Assembly: GCF_036556685.1 (NCBI RefSeq)
Contig: NZ_CP140614.1
Span: forward strand, 806,001 to 870,000
Source: Sulfurospirillum sp. 1612
Lineage (GTDB): Bacteria; Campylobacterota; Campylobacteria; Campylobacterales; Sulfurospirillaceae
Direction of reading: 5' to 3'
DNA: 64,000 nucleotides
The notes below the pieces were generated by a model. The model worked only from the letters and a program-made list of their open reading frames with translations, was not told where the DNA came from and did no database searches. The translations under genes were made by a program, and so were the position numbers. This document shows, one piece after another, positions 7,041-15,778 of this stretch. Position 1 is the first letter of the stretch; every line of letters begins with the position of its first letter.

Positions 7041-10000
7041 TTATAGATTTTCTTGTATCAATTTTTCTAACTCAACTTTATTAATAGAGTTCGCTTCTAT
7101 ACTATCATAGACAGACTTGATTTCTTCTGGTATGATAGTAGCAGAATCTGCAAATAAAATTAATTTAGTGTGACTTGACGCATAGTCAGTATTTGTTTCT
7201 GTTAATAATGCTCTGAGATTTTCAAAATCTAGATCCCCAATTTCTTTATCTAAGATGATAATGTTGTACAGATTGCCCTTGATTTTTTCTTTAAAATCAT
7301 CTGCACTTTTTGCCGTATCGGTATCATAACCCATTTTTGTGATGATTGTGGCAAAAATCTTAGATTCTATGATGCTTTTTTTGAAAATCATGATCTTTGG
7401 ATCGGATGTTGTTGGCTCTTCTACTTCAAGCTTTTCTTCTGTATCATGAGAGGCTTCAACCGTTTCATCAACATCTTCTACTGCAAGTTTCGGACGATCT
7501 GATTCTACCTCTTTTGTCGCCGTTTTACTCTCTTTTGTTGTCTCTTCTGTTGTGTAGTCTATCTTGTCTTTTATAAACATATTTAAGACACTAAGAATAC
7601 TCTCTTTTTTGATTGGTTTGGTAATGTATTCATCCAAGCCTTCATTCATAAATCGCTCACGGTCGCCTTTGAGAGCATTAGCGGTGATAGCAATGATTGG
7701 AATATGTGGTAGGTTTGCTTCTTCTTCATATTTGATAATTTCCTGCGTTGCAATGACCCCATCCATAATCGGCATCGCAATATCCATAAATACCAAATCA
7801 TAATCATGCTCTTTTCTGAGTTCCAACGCTCGAAGTCCATTTTCCGCAATGGTAATTTTAAGACCGAGATCTTCAAGTGTACGTTTGATTAATTTTTGGT
7901 TGATTTCATTGTCTTCTGCCACTAAGACATTAGCGTCAAATTTTGTTCCAAATGTCTGAGTATTTGGATGGGATGGAACTTTTTCTTGAGGTGTCTCTTT
8001 GACTGGAAGCATCTCTTTACTAGATTCGAGTATTTTGACAATTTTTGTCATATTGATTGGTTCGTATACCGGTGTAATGTACTTGCTTTTTAACTTCTCA
8101 AATTTTGATTGTTGTGAAGATTTTAAGACAATGATAATTGGGAGTTTAATTTTTTTGTACTCTTCTATTTCTTCTTCACTTAAGTCACTGTAATCGGCTA
8201 CGATGATATTACTATTTGATTTGTAAATCAAATCTTTTAATTGTGAAAAATTGCTGTAAAAATTGACACGTGAGCCAAAAAATGAAAAATAATTATAGAT
8301 AAATTGGCTGTGTGGTTTTGGTGAATCCGTAGAGGATAAGATGGCACAATGATACTCTCGAAATGCATTTTCATAGTTGGTGTCACTAGAAGTTGATTTG
8401 TCAAATTCAAGAGTGAAATAAAATTTTGTACCTTTGCCGTATTCACTCTCGAGTGCTAAGGTACCACCCATCAATTCAATGTATTTTGAAGAGATTGTCA
8501 ATCCCAATCCTGTACCACCAAATTTTCTTGTAATGGTAGAATCAGCTTGGCTAAAGGCATTAAAGATATCTTTGATTTTATCTTTTTCAATACCAATACC
8601 GGTGTCTTGTACACTAAAGGTTATTTTTACTTTATCCGATGGGGTCGATTCGTCATCGACACGTTTTACCTCAGTGGTGATGTAACCATCTTGTGGTGTA
8701 AATTTCACCGCATTACTCATCAAGTTAATCAAGACCTCTTTAATTTTAGTAGAGTCCCCTTTGATATAAGTAGATAAACTAGGATCAATATAAGAGGAGA
8801 GGTGGATGCCTTTTTCAGATGCTTTTGGTCCATAAACTTCGATTGCATTTTCAAACTCTTGTATTGGTGAAAAGAGAATTTCGTCAATTTCGACTTTGTT
8901 GCTTTCAACTTTTGATAAGTCTAGGATGTTGTTGATAATTTCCAAAAGGTTTTCTGAACTTTTTTCAATAACTTCGACAAATTCTTTGCTTTCATCATCA
9001 AGTTCATTATTTTTAAGAAGTTCCGTAAAGCCAATAATACCATTGAGTGGGGTTCGGATTTCATGAGACATATTGGCCAAGAAAATACTCTTCGCAGCAC
9101 TAGCCTCTTTAGCGTTATCTTTTTCTTTTGCAATATTTTCGACAGCTTGATCGATAATCTTATACGCTGAATTCATACCCTCAGAGGTACTAAAATCAAC
9201 ATCTTGTTTGGTTTCTGCCAACTCTTCAACTTTTTTAAAGATACTTTGAAGTCCTAAAATGTTGTTTTTAAATTGTTTTGAAAGTACTAATCCCATAATC
9301 AAAAAGATGATTGAGATGAACCATGTGGAACCGGCTGATATAAGTTGACCGATATTTTGGTTTTTATAGTTTTTGATGGCAGATACCAATGATGTTTGAA
9401 TGATTTGAGAACTGCGCTCCATTAACTGTATTTTTTTTGTCATGAGACTAAACCAAAGTGTCGGATCGATTAAATATTCCCCGCTTTGAGCCGCTAAAAC
9501 GACATCTTTTTTAGCATCAAGGACATCTTCTAAAATCTTCTTATCTTGTCGTGAGTTATAAAGACTGCCAATACGCATCTTAGAGACAGGGTCTTCGATA
9601 GTTTGATAGTTAAAAGTATGGGTTCGACTTGATATATTAAGCCATATTTTTGTATCTTCATCAGTAAATGGTACATATTGACTGATAATTTTTGCTATAA
9701 ATCCTCTCTCTTGACCATTGTATTCGATATCATTAAATAGGTTTACAAGTGATGTCGCCAGTGAGACAATTTGTGAGTTAGTTACAATATCTCTAATAGA
9801 GCCAATTTCTTTTAAGATATAGGTATTAATTTGCGAGTAGTAGGAAAAAAAGATTCTATTAAAGTTGATATCTTTCAGCGAGTCTACTCTTGCTCTAACT
9901 TCTGTGATTTGGTTCAGTAGTGTGATGATTTGCTTGATATTTGTATTAGTTTTTTGTGTTTTATAATAGTTATAAAAACGCTTAATACTCTTATTGACAT

Positions 10001-10256
10001 TTAAACGTTGCTGCATCAATGCCTCTTTGGCAATGTGTCCATTGCTCGCGATGAACGTTGAACTCAAACCCCGCTCTTTTGCAATATCTTGAGACAGTGT
10101 GCCTAAGACTTTTTCTGAGACGAGTTTATTTTCAAAAAGTACTGCTTTATTGTATTCTACATAAGATATATACAAAAAGTATGAAGAAAATATAAAGAGT
10201 ATAATAATCGGATAAATTCCAATGATTTTTAGCGTATTTTGCATTTTAAATTTCAT
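7041..10256 (-). CDS. Hybrid sensor histidine kinase with NIT sensor domain
   Basis: 1071 residues. Order: membrane segment (12-32); periplasmic NIT-type helical sensor (about 40-300) with the paired signatures KERGLSSTFIAS and GQERGFIAKIIS; second membrane segment (304-326); HisKA with His398 (FLANMSHEIRTPLNG); HATPase with N-box LINLMSNAVKF and G-boxes DTGIGI and FGGTGLGLTI; a degenerate receiver-like module (about 633-740); a complete receiver with Asp824 (LVFMDIAMPIMDG); an acidic linker; and a last degenerate receiver-like module (about 952-1071). NIT domains are thought to sense nitrate/nitrite, so respiratory control is plausible. It is co-transcribed with the Sel1 protein and the CheY-like regulator. 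Confidence 0.9.
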   Translation of the reverse strand: MKFKMQNTLKIIGIYPIIILFIFSSYFLYISYVEYNKAVLFENKLVSEKVLGTLSQDIAKERGLSSTFIASNGHIAKEALMQQRLNVNKSIKRFYNYYKTQKTNTNIKQIITLLNQITEVRARVDSLKDINFNRIFFSYYSQINTYILKEIGSIRDIVTNSQIVSLATSLVNLFNDIEYNGQERGFIAKIISQYVPFTDEDTKIWLNISSRTHTFNYQTIEDPVSKMRIGSLYNSRQDKKILEDVLDAKKDVVLAAQSGEYLIDPTLWFSLMTKKIQLMERSSQIIQTSLVSAIKNYKNQNIGQLISAGSTWFISIIFLIMGLVLSKQFKNNILGLQSIFKKVEELAETKQDVDFSTSEGMNSAYKIIDQAVENIAKEKDNAKEASAAKSIFLANMSHEIRTPLNGIIGFTELLKNNELDDESKEFVEVIEKSSENLLEIINNILDLSKVESNKVEIDEILFSPIQEFENAIEVYGPKASEKGIHLSSYIDPSLSTYIKGDSTKIKEVLINLMSNAVKFTPQDGYITTEVKRVDDESTPSDKVKITFSVQDTGIGIEKDKIKDIFNAFSQADSTITRKFGGTGLGLTISSKYIELMGGTLALESEYGKGTKFYFTLEFDKSTSSDTNYENAFREYHCAILSSTDSPKPHSQFIYNYFSFFGSRVNFYSNFSQLKDLIYKSNSNIIVADYSDLSEEEIEEYKKIKLPIIIVLKSSQQSKFEKLKSKYITPVYEPINMTKIVKILESSKEMLPVKETPQEKVPSHPNTQTFGTKFDANVLVAEDNEINQKLIKRTLEDLGLKITIAENGLRALELRKEHDYDLVFMDIAMPIMDGVIATQEIIKYEEEANLPHIPIIAITANALKGDRERFMNEGLDEYITKPIKKESILSVLNMFIKDKIDYTTEETTKESKTATKEVESDRPKLAVEDVDETVEASHDTEEKLEVEEPTTSDPKIMIFKKSIIESKIFATIITKMGYDTDTAKSADDFKEKIKGNLYNIIILDKEIGDLDFENLRALLTETNTDYASSHTKLILFADSATIIPEEIKSVYDSIEANSINKVELEKLIQENL

Positions 10257-10666
10257 TTTTCTGCCTTTTTGTCAATTGTTATGTTATAAATTCTAGCAAT
10301 TCTTTTGCACTCTGTTAGATTTTTTTTCAGCCCATCTTCTAGCAATGTCACGGCCTCTTCTTTATTAGTATTATTCCTCAAGTACGCTTCAGACAGATAA
10401 CACTTTGCTCGAAGATTTCCTGCATTGACGGATATTTTTAAGTATTTTATTGCCTTGTCTCGCTCCGGTGGCATACCCTCTCCGTATAAATACATTTTGC
10501 CCAACATAAAATTTGCCTGTATTGAGTTATCCTTGTTAATAGCTCTTAAAAATGATTCTTTTGCTTCCTTAAAGTTGCTATCTTTGTAAAATAACATTCC
10601 ATCTCTGAAATTGCTAGCTTGCAATAATATTGCTGCAACAGATAAGAAAAAAATAATTTTTTTCAA
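10253..10666 (-). CDS. Secreted Sel1/TPR-repeat protein
   Basis: 137 residues with a cleavable signal peptide (MKKIIFFLSVAAILLQAS) and about three Sel1-like helical repeats, best seen in ANFMLGKMYLYGEGMPPERD followed by AIKYLKISVNAGN. It overlaps both neighbours by 4 bases. A periplasmic scaffold next to a sensor kinase suggests a co-sensor or sensor-binding role, but this is inference. Confidence 0.8.
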   Translation of the reverse strand: MKKIIFFLSVAAILLQASNFRDGMLFYKDSNFKEAKESFLRAINKDNSIQANFMLGKMYLYGEGMPPERDKAIKYLKISVNAGNLRAKCYLSEAYLRNNTNKEEAVTLLEDGLKKNLTECKRIARIYNITIDKKAEK

Positions 10667-11865
10667 AATAATTTTTCCTCCATATCTTTGATTTGAATTT
10701 TAAATATTTCTATTTTCTCGCTAAAATCATCATCCCCGATACTTGCAATAATCGCATCTAAGGTATGAATGATGCTGTGAACTTTGAGCTGTGATACGAT
10801 TCCTTTGAGTTTTATAATCATCTCTTTTATGGCTGCTGCATCAAGAGTCTCTAGTGAGGAATCGATGAGATGGAGCGTTTTTTTGGATTCTTGGATAAAA
10901 GCATTCATAAACAATGCAATGTCTTCCAAGTCCATGTCAGTCTCTTCTGCAATTTGTACAATATCGATATCAAAATCATATTGTAAGATTGGCTGAGTCT
11001 CTTTTATCCTCTCTTTTTCGATAACCGGCTCTTCTTTAATATCTGCTTCTTCTAATGTTGTTTCTTCTAGTGTTGTGTCTTCTGATGTTGTGTCTTCTGA
11101 TGTTGTTTCGCCTAAAAAATCTTCGAATTTTTCTGTAGGAATTTCGATTTCTGGCTCTTGAGGTGTGACGGGTTCATCAAAATCTGAATCTAAATTGATT
11201 TTGAGTTTTACATTGGGTACATACTCTTCTGTCGCTGGTTTGATTGTCTCATCAAAGCTATTTTCTTTATCATCAAAATCAAGACCGGAGAGATCATGAT
11301 CTTCGTGTTGAGGCTCTATAGAGACATCTGTTTGCGGTTCAATAAAGTCATCATTAAAATCTTCTATTTTAAATGTTTCTGGCACGGTATCCGTATCGGC
11401 GATTGGAATATCCAAAGGTGCGGGTTCTTCTTCTTTGATTGTGAGTGTATCGTCCTCTTCACTTTCAAAAGCGACATGAGGGCGCATATCAAAGTTATCT
11501 TCTTCAAATAAAGTATCATGATTTTGCATGTTTTTATCAGACGAAAAACTAATCTCTACATTATAAATTCCCGAAGACTCGTTTAACTCTTGCATCAAAA
11601 AAATTTCAGAAATCTGTAATGTGGCTTCTAACTCTTGTCCATTGGTATTTTTAATGATAATGTTTTTGTTTGGAACACCACTATGGAGTGCATAATCAAT
11701 CCAAGAAAAATTCTTAAATTTTGAAATATACCCAGGTCGATTGATAAACATATCTGCAGGGTCATTATAGTAGCTTTTAAACTCATCAAAATCTTGGAAG
11801 CCTAAAGAAGACAATTCCTTTTGACCCATGCCTAAAAAATTACCTTTTTTGTCGTACAATATCAA
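10663..11865 (-). CDS. Acidic protein with PAS-like start and HPt-like end lacking the His
   Basis: 400 residues in three parts. Residues 1-110 look like a small PAS-type or ligand fold (MILYDKKGNFLGMGQKELSS). Residues 110-290 are a very acidic, low-complexity linker with five-residue repeats. The last 110 residues form a helical bundle resembling an HPt domain, but where HPt has HxLKG this has IKLKG, so the phospho-histidine is absent. The start is TTG with AAGGA 7 bases upstream. It heads the kinase operon and may be a binding or decoy partner. I do not recognise it as a named family. Confidence 0.7.
   Translation of the reverse strand: MILYDKKGNFLGMGQKELSSLGFQDFDEFKSYYNDPADMFINRPGYISKFKNFSWIDYALHSGVPNKNIIIKNTNGQELEATLQISEIFLMQELNESSGIYNVEISFSSDKNMQNHDTLFEEDNFDMRPHVAFESEEDDTLTIKEEEPAPLDIPIADTDTVPETFKIEDFNDDFIEPQTDVSIEPQHEDHDLSGLDFDDKENSFDETIKPATEEYVPNVKLKINLDSDFDEPVTPQEPEIEIPTEKFEDFLGETTSEDTTSEDTTLEETTLEEADIKEEPVIEKERIKETQPILQYDFDIDIVQIAEETDMDLEDIALFMNAFIQESKKTLHLIDSSLETLDAAAIKEMIIKLKGIVSQLKVHSIIHTLDAIIASIGDDDFSEKIEIFKIQIKDMEEKLF
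11048..11107. repeat. Four 15-bp tandem repeats inside a coding linker
   Basis: Four consecutive units of the form TCTTCTrATGTTGTk with one or two differences between neighbours (11048, 11063, 11078, 11093). On the coding (minus) strand they give (E/D)TT(S/L)E repeats in the acidic linker. The unit length is a multiple of three, so copy-number changes would stay in frame. Confidence 0.85.
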
Positions 11866-11955
11866 GTTTAATCCTTTGGTATAAATGTTGGCGTTAACTC
11901 CAAATCTAACATCGGCTAATAAATTCTAACTAAGTAATACTTAAAGTCATATAAT

Positions 11956-11961
11956 ATTATA
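11956..11961 (-). promoter_or_regulatory. -10 element for the NIT-kinase operon
   Basis: Minus-strand TATAAT about 90 bases before the TTG start at 11865, in an otherwise non-coding stretch between uvrC and the operon. It sits in a palindrome (TATAATATTATA) that reads TATAAT on both strands. Confidence 0.4.
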
Positions 11962-11968
11962 AAAAGTC

Positions 11969-13765
11969 TTAAGAATTACAAAAGGTATGAATTTTTTTCG
12001 CTAAATTTGCGTTAATAAGGCTCTTTAACTCTTCTAACGAGGCTTTATAAATGTGATCATAAGTGCCAAAATAGGATAACAACTTTTTGATGGTAGCCGG
12101 TCCTACTCCTTCGATTGATTGAAGCGGGTCGTTGAGATCAAGACTTCGTTTTTTCTTTTGATGAAAGGAGATGGCAAAGCGGTGCGCCTCATCTCTTAAG
12201 CGTTGTAAAAATTGTAATCTTTGGTCTTGTGTCGGCAAAGAGAGGCTGTATTGAGAACAATGTAAGATATCTTTGGCACGCCCTTTGGAACGGTTAGACT
12301 TGGCATCGTGCTTTTCTTTTGATATCGCTAGGACTTCGAGCATGATATGATGGTCTTCTAAGAGAGACATGGCGAGCTTCAATAATGTCATACCGCCATC
12401 TAAAAGCCAGAGATCGGGCATGGGGTTACTTTTAAAGTCCTGAATACGCCGTGTTAGAAGTTCGCGCATTTGCGCATATTCACTGGTTTCATTTAAGTTA
12501 TATTTGCGATAACTTGATTTGTCAAATTTGCCTTCCCAAACAATCATGCCCCCTACAGTGGCAACACCTCCCATATGGGAGTTGTCAAAAACTTCAATGC
12601 GATAGGGGGTACGCTTTAAATCAAACAATTCTTGTATCTCTTTGGCCGGGTCTTTTTTCTTCTTTTCCAGACCCAAGAGATAGTGTGCATTTTTTTGAGA
12701 GATGGCAATGAGCTTGGTTTTTTCTCCTCTTTTTGGTGTTGTGATTTTGATTTTTTTACCAAAAAGATTCATCAAATACTCTTCAAGCGTCTCTTTTTCT
12801 TTGAAATCATGACCAACCAAAATTTGAGAACACAATAAAGGCGCATCTTGTCCGTAAAACTGTAATATTGCGCGTTTATAAAGCTCATCTTTATCAAAAC
12901 CAGTTGAATTTTTAAGAAGAGTGTGATCGGTTGATATAATTTTCCCCTCACGTATAAACATCTTGATGATGATGGCATGACCGGCCTCTTCATGAACATA
13001 AAAAATATCAAAATCTTCCAATCTTGCGAGATCTACTTGAGTGATTTGGGTTGTGTGTCGTATGGCTTGAATCATATCGCGTATTCTTGCTGCTTCTTCA
13101 AAATGCTCTAAAGAGACGGCTTTTTGCATCTGTTTTTCGAGTAATGCTAACATTTTTTTTCTATTTTTCAGTGCACTGATGGCCTCTTGGACGATTGTTG
13201 CATATTCTTGTGCTGAGATTTTACCCTCACAGGGGGCATGACAGCGTTGCATTTGATAGAAAAGACATGCTTTTTTTGATTTTAGGCACCCCTTTTTTTG
13301 TACCAAATTAAAGAGAAGATAAAGGGATTCCATAATTTCGCGCGATGCGCTAGAAAAAGGACCAAAATATTTAACATTTTTTTTCTTGATAATTTTACGG
13401 GTAATTTCAAATCTTGGAAAAGCTTCATCTAAATCAATAGAAATGTAAGGGTAGGTTTTATCATCTCTGAGCAAAATATTGTATTTGGGTTTGAGTTGCT
13501 TGATTAGAGAATTTTCTAAAATCAGTGCATCGTGTTCATTCTCTACCAAAATATATTTGAGCTCTTTGGCTTCATGAATCATTTTGGTGATTCTCGCACT
13601 GAGATTACGAGCAGGAGCAACATCTGAGAGCGAACGAAAATAACTTTTGACTCGATTTTTGAGATTTTTTGCCTTGCCTACATAGAGAAGATGACCATCC
13701 TCATCAAAATATTGATACACCCCACTACTTTGTGGTAGTGTTTTTAATTGTTCCCTCAAGCTCAT
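11969..13765 (-). CDS. uvrC: Excinuclease ABC subunit C
   Basis: Nuclease subunit of nucleotide excision repair that cuts both sides of a lesion. 598 residues, normal length. Visible are the GIY-YIG domain (GVYQYFD, LLYVGKAKNLKNRVKSYF), a Cys-rich segment (GCLKSKKACLFYQMQRCHAPC), the UVR/UvrB-binding helix (FEEAARIRDMIQAI), the RNase-H-like endonuclease part (EVFDNSHMGG, LWLLDGG) and a helix-hairpin-helix end (IEGVGPATIKKLLSYFG). Its start overlaps the stop of the DUF721 gene (ATGA). Confidence 0.97.
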   Translation of the reverse strand: MSLREQLKTLPQSSGVYQYFDEDGHLLYVGKAKNLKNRVKSYFRSLSDVAPARNLSARITKMIHEAKELKYILVENEHDALILENSLIKQLKPKYNILLRDDKTYPYISIDLDEAFPRFEITRKIIKKKNVKYFGPFSSASREIMESLYLLFNLVQKKGCLKSKKACLFYQMQRCHAPCEGKISAQEYATIVQEAISALKNRKKMLALLEKQMQKAVSLEHFEEAARIRDMIQAIRHTTQITQVDLARLEDFDIFYVHEEAGHAIIIKMFIREGKIISTDHTLLKNSTGFDKDELYKRAILQFYGQDAPLLCSQILVGHDFKEKETLEEYLMNLFGKKIKITTPKRGEKTKLIAISQKNAHYLLGLEKKKKDPAKEIQELFDLKRTPYRIEVFDNSHMGGVATVGGMIVWEGKFDKSSYRKYNLNETSEYAQMRELLTRRIQDFKSNPMPDLWLLDGGMTLLKLAMSLLEDHHIMLEVLAISKEKHDAKSNRSKGRAKDILHCSQYSLSLPTQDQRLQFLQRLRDEAHRFAISFHQKKKRSLDLNDPLQSIEGVGPATIKKLLSYFGTYDHIYKASLEELKSLINANLAKKIHTFCNS

Positions 13766-14214
13766 GATCTATTTTTTTCTTTGATAGTGTTACGAATTTC
13801 TTCAAACAAAGATTGTAGCTCTTTGTTGGAGGAGTGATTAGCAAAAGTGGCATTGGACCGTTCTTTATATCGGAGTACTTTGGTTTGTGACACATTGGGT
13901 TTTGTGAGGGGACCTTTATTGCTAACGAAAGCACGAATCTTGCTTGAATTGATAAATATGCAGTTCGGATTGAGCTCGATGAGCTTTTTTAATATACTCT
14001 TTATCAAATTACTCTTATAATTAAATTCCATTTTTATACCGGGGTGTGTGAGCACAAAAAAAAGCGTATCATTCTTCTGATACATAAATCTTGTGTGACT
14101 ACTGATACTCTTTGGTAATAAAGAGAGCAACATGTTGTAACAATCAGCATGCTGTAATTTTTTTAAATAAGGTCTGTTTTTTAAATGAGAAATTATATAA
14201 TTTGCTTTTTTCAT
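13762..14214 (-). CDS. DUF721 (DciA-like) protein
   Basis: 150 residues, basic, no membrane segment. The first 85 residues (ADCYNMLLSLLPKSIS, then LFFVLTHPGIKMEFNY and SNLIKSILKKL) fit the DUF721 pattern. DciA members of that family load or assist the replicative helicase in bacteria without DnaC. The match is by eye and moderate. The 5' end is overlapped by an opposite-strand lipoprotein gene by 30 bases. Confidence 0.6.
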   Translation of the reverse strand: MKKANYIISHLKNRPYLKKLQHADCYNMLLSLLPKSISSHTRFMYQKNDTLFFVLTHPGIKMEFNYKSNLIKSILKKLIELNPNCIFINSSKIRAFVSNKGPLTKPNVSQTKVLRYKERSNATFANHSSNKELQSLFEEIRNTIKEKNRS

Positions 14215-14316
14215 GCTCTAATTATAGCATCACTTTTCTTTAGTTTTACAGGTTGTGGATATAAAGGTCCACCGAGTTATCAAAGTCAAGACCAAAGCAC
14301 AAAAGTCTCGCAATGA
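14185..14316 (+). CDS. LptM-like 43-residue lipoprotein
   Basis: Hand-translated from the ATG at 14185. A hydrophobic signal ends in a lipobox (FSFTGC), followed by GYKGPPSYQS and a short polar tail. The GCGxKGP signature is that of LptM (YifL), the small outer-membrane lipoprotein that helps LptD acquire its native disulfides; lptD is in this window at 21365. AAGG lies 12 bases before the ATG. The stop overlaps the nadB start (ATGA), so the two are translationally coupled. The 5' end runs antisense over the first codons of the DUF721 gene. Confidence 0.7.
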   Translation: MRNYIICFFHALIIASLFFSFTGCGYKGPPSYQSQDQSTKVSQ

Positions 14317-15776
14317 GTGCCTTAAAACAACATTATGATGTATTGATTATTGGTACGGGAGTTGCGGGATTAAATACAGCCAATCACTTAGATGATGATT
14401 TAGATGTCCTGGTGATATCGAAAGATTATGCGTGGGAATGCAACACCTTTTATGCGCAAGGTGGTGTGGCTGTTGCTGTTGATGAGGATGATATTCCCTC
14501 ACACATAGAAGACACCCTCAATGCCGGAGCGGGACTTTGTGATAAAGAGGCTGTTGAGATTTTGTGTCATGAGGGACGTGATGCTATTGCTGATTTTATG
14601 CGCAGTGGTTTTGAATTTGATCGCGATGCGTCTGGAAATCTTTTATACACAAAAGAAGCCGCACATTCACGCAACCGAATTTTGCATGCCGGTGGCGATG
14701 CCACAGGACGCTATATCCATTTGCATTTGATGAATCAATTAAAATTTCCCATTCTTTATAATACACAAGTGAGTGATTTACTCATCGAAGATGGTGTCTG
14801 TTATGGGGTACGTGTCTTTCATCATAATGAAATTTTTAATATTTATGCCAAACACGTTGTGATTGCTAGTGGCGGGGTGGGATCACTCTATGAGTATCAT
14901 ACTAACGCAAGAACCATCAGTGCCGATATGCAAGGAATTTGCTTGAGCCATGGTATTGCTCTTAGAGATATGGAGATGATGCAATTTCACCCGACCGTTT
15001 TTGTGCAAAGCAATGCCGTACGAAAACAACTATTGAGCGAATCACTTCGAGGAGAGGGAGCAAAAGTTGTCGACAGCAAAGGCAAACGATTCTTGTTCGA
15101 TTATGATGCACGAGGGGAACTCAGTCCTAGAAATATTGTCTCTCAAGCGATTTTTGATTATCAAAAGCGTGTGGATAAAAAAATATTTTTAGATGTGAGT
15201 CATTTTGAAGATGAATTTTTTATGAAACGCTTTCCTAGTATTTACTTCAATATGAAAGGGATGGGCTATAATCTTCCAAAAGATTTGATTCCCATATCTC
15301 CGGCATTTCATTATGCTATGGGGGGAATCAAATGCGACTTGATGGGGCGTGTTGATGGTATGGCGTGTCTGTATGTAGTCGGAGAATCAGCCAATACCCG
15401 AGTTCATGGGGCGAATCGATTGGCCAGTAATTCTCTTTTAGAAGGGTTTGTCTTTTCAAGACGCGTGGCTCATGATATCTGCGAAAAAAGAGATGATGAC
15501 AAACCTGCGGTACTCTTTGATGAATGTGAACCAAGCTTGATCAAACGTGGAGATAAAGAGCTAAAAAATAGATTAAGAAATTTGATGTGGGATAATGTCG
15601 GTATTATTCGTGAGAAAGAAAATTTAGAAAAAGCACGACAAAGCGTAGAAGATATGCTAGAATTACCAACCGGAAAACTTTTGAGACTAAGATTACTAAG
15701 CTCAAGAGAGATTATAAAAAGTGCGCTAAAGAGAGAAAAATCTCTTGGTGCACACTATCTTATAAGGAGAGATTAA
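14313..15776 (+). CDS. nadB: L-aspartate oxidase
   Basis: FAD enzyme oxidising L-aspartate to iminoaspartate, the first step of de novo NAD synthesis (with NadA). 487 residues, somewhat shorter than the E. coli enzyme. Visible are the FAD dinucleotide fold GTGVAGLNTA, AQGGVAVAV, the active-site region SLRGEGAKVVDSKGKRF and the FAD contacts AMGGIKCDLMGRVDG and ANRLASNSLLEG. Fumarate can serve as electron acceptor in anaerobes. Confidence 0.95.
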   Translation: MSALKQHYDVLIIGTGVAGLNTANHLDDDLDVLVISKDYAWECNTFYAQGGVAVAVDEDDIPSHIEDTLNAGAGLCDKEAVEILCHEGRDAIADFMRSGFEFDRDASGNLLYTKEAAHSRNRILHAGGDATGRYIHLHLMNQLKFPILYNTQVSDLLIEDGVCYGVRVFHHNEIFNIYAKHVVIASGGVGSLYEYHTNARTISADMQGICLSHGIALRDMEMMQFHPTVFVQSNAVRKQLLSESLRGEGAKVVDSKGKRFLFDYDARGELSPRNIVSQAIFDYQKRVDKKIFLDVSHFEDEFFMKRFPSIYFNMKGMGYNLPKDLIPISPAFHYAMGGIKCDLMGRVDGMACLYVVGESANTRVHGANRLASNSLLEGFVFSRRVAHDICEKRDDDKPAVLFDECEPSLIKRGDKELKNRLRNLMWDNVGIIREKENLEKARQSVEDMLELPTGKLLRLRLLSSREIIKSALKREKSLGAHYLIRRD

Positions 15777-15778
15777 AT

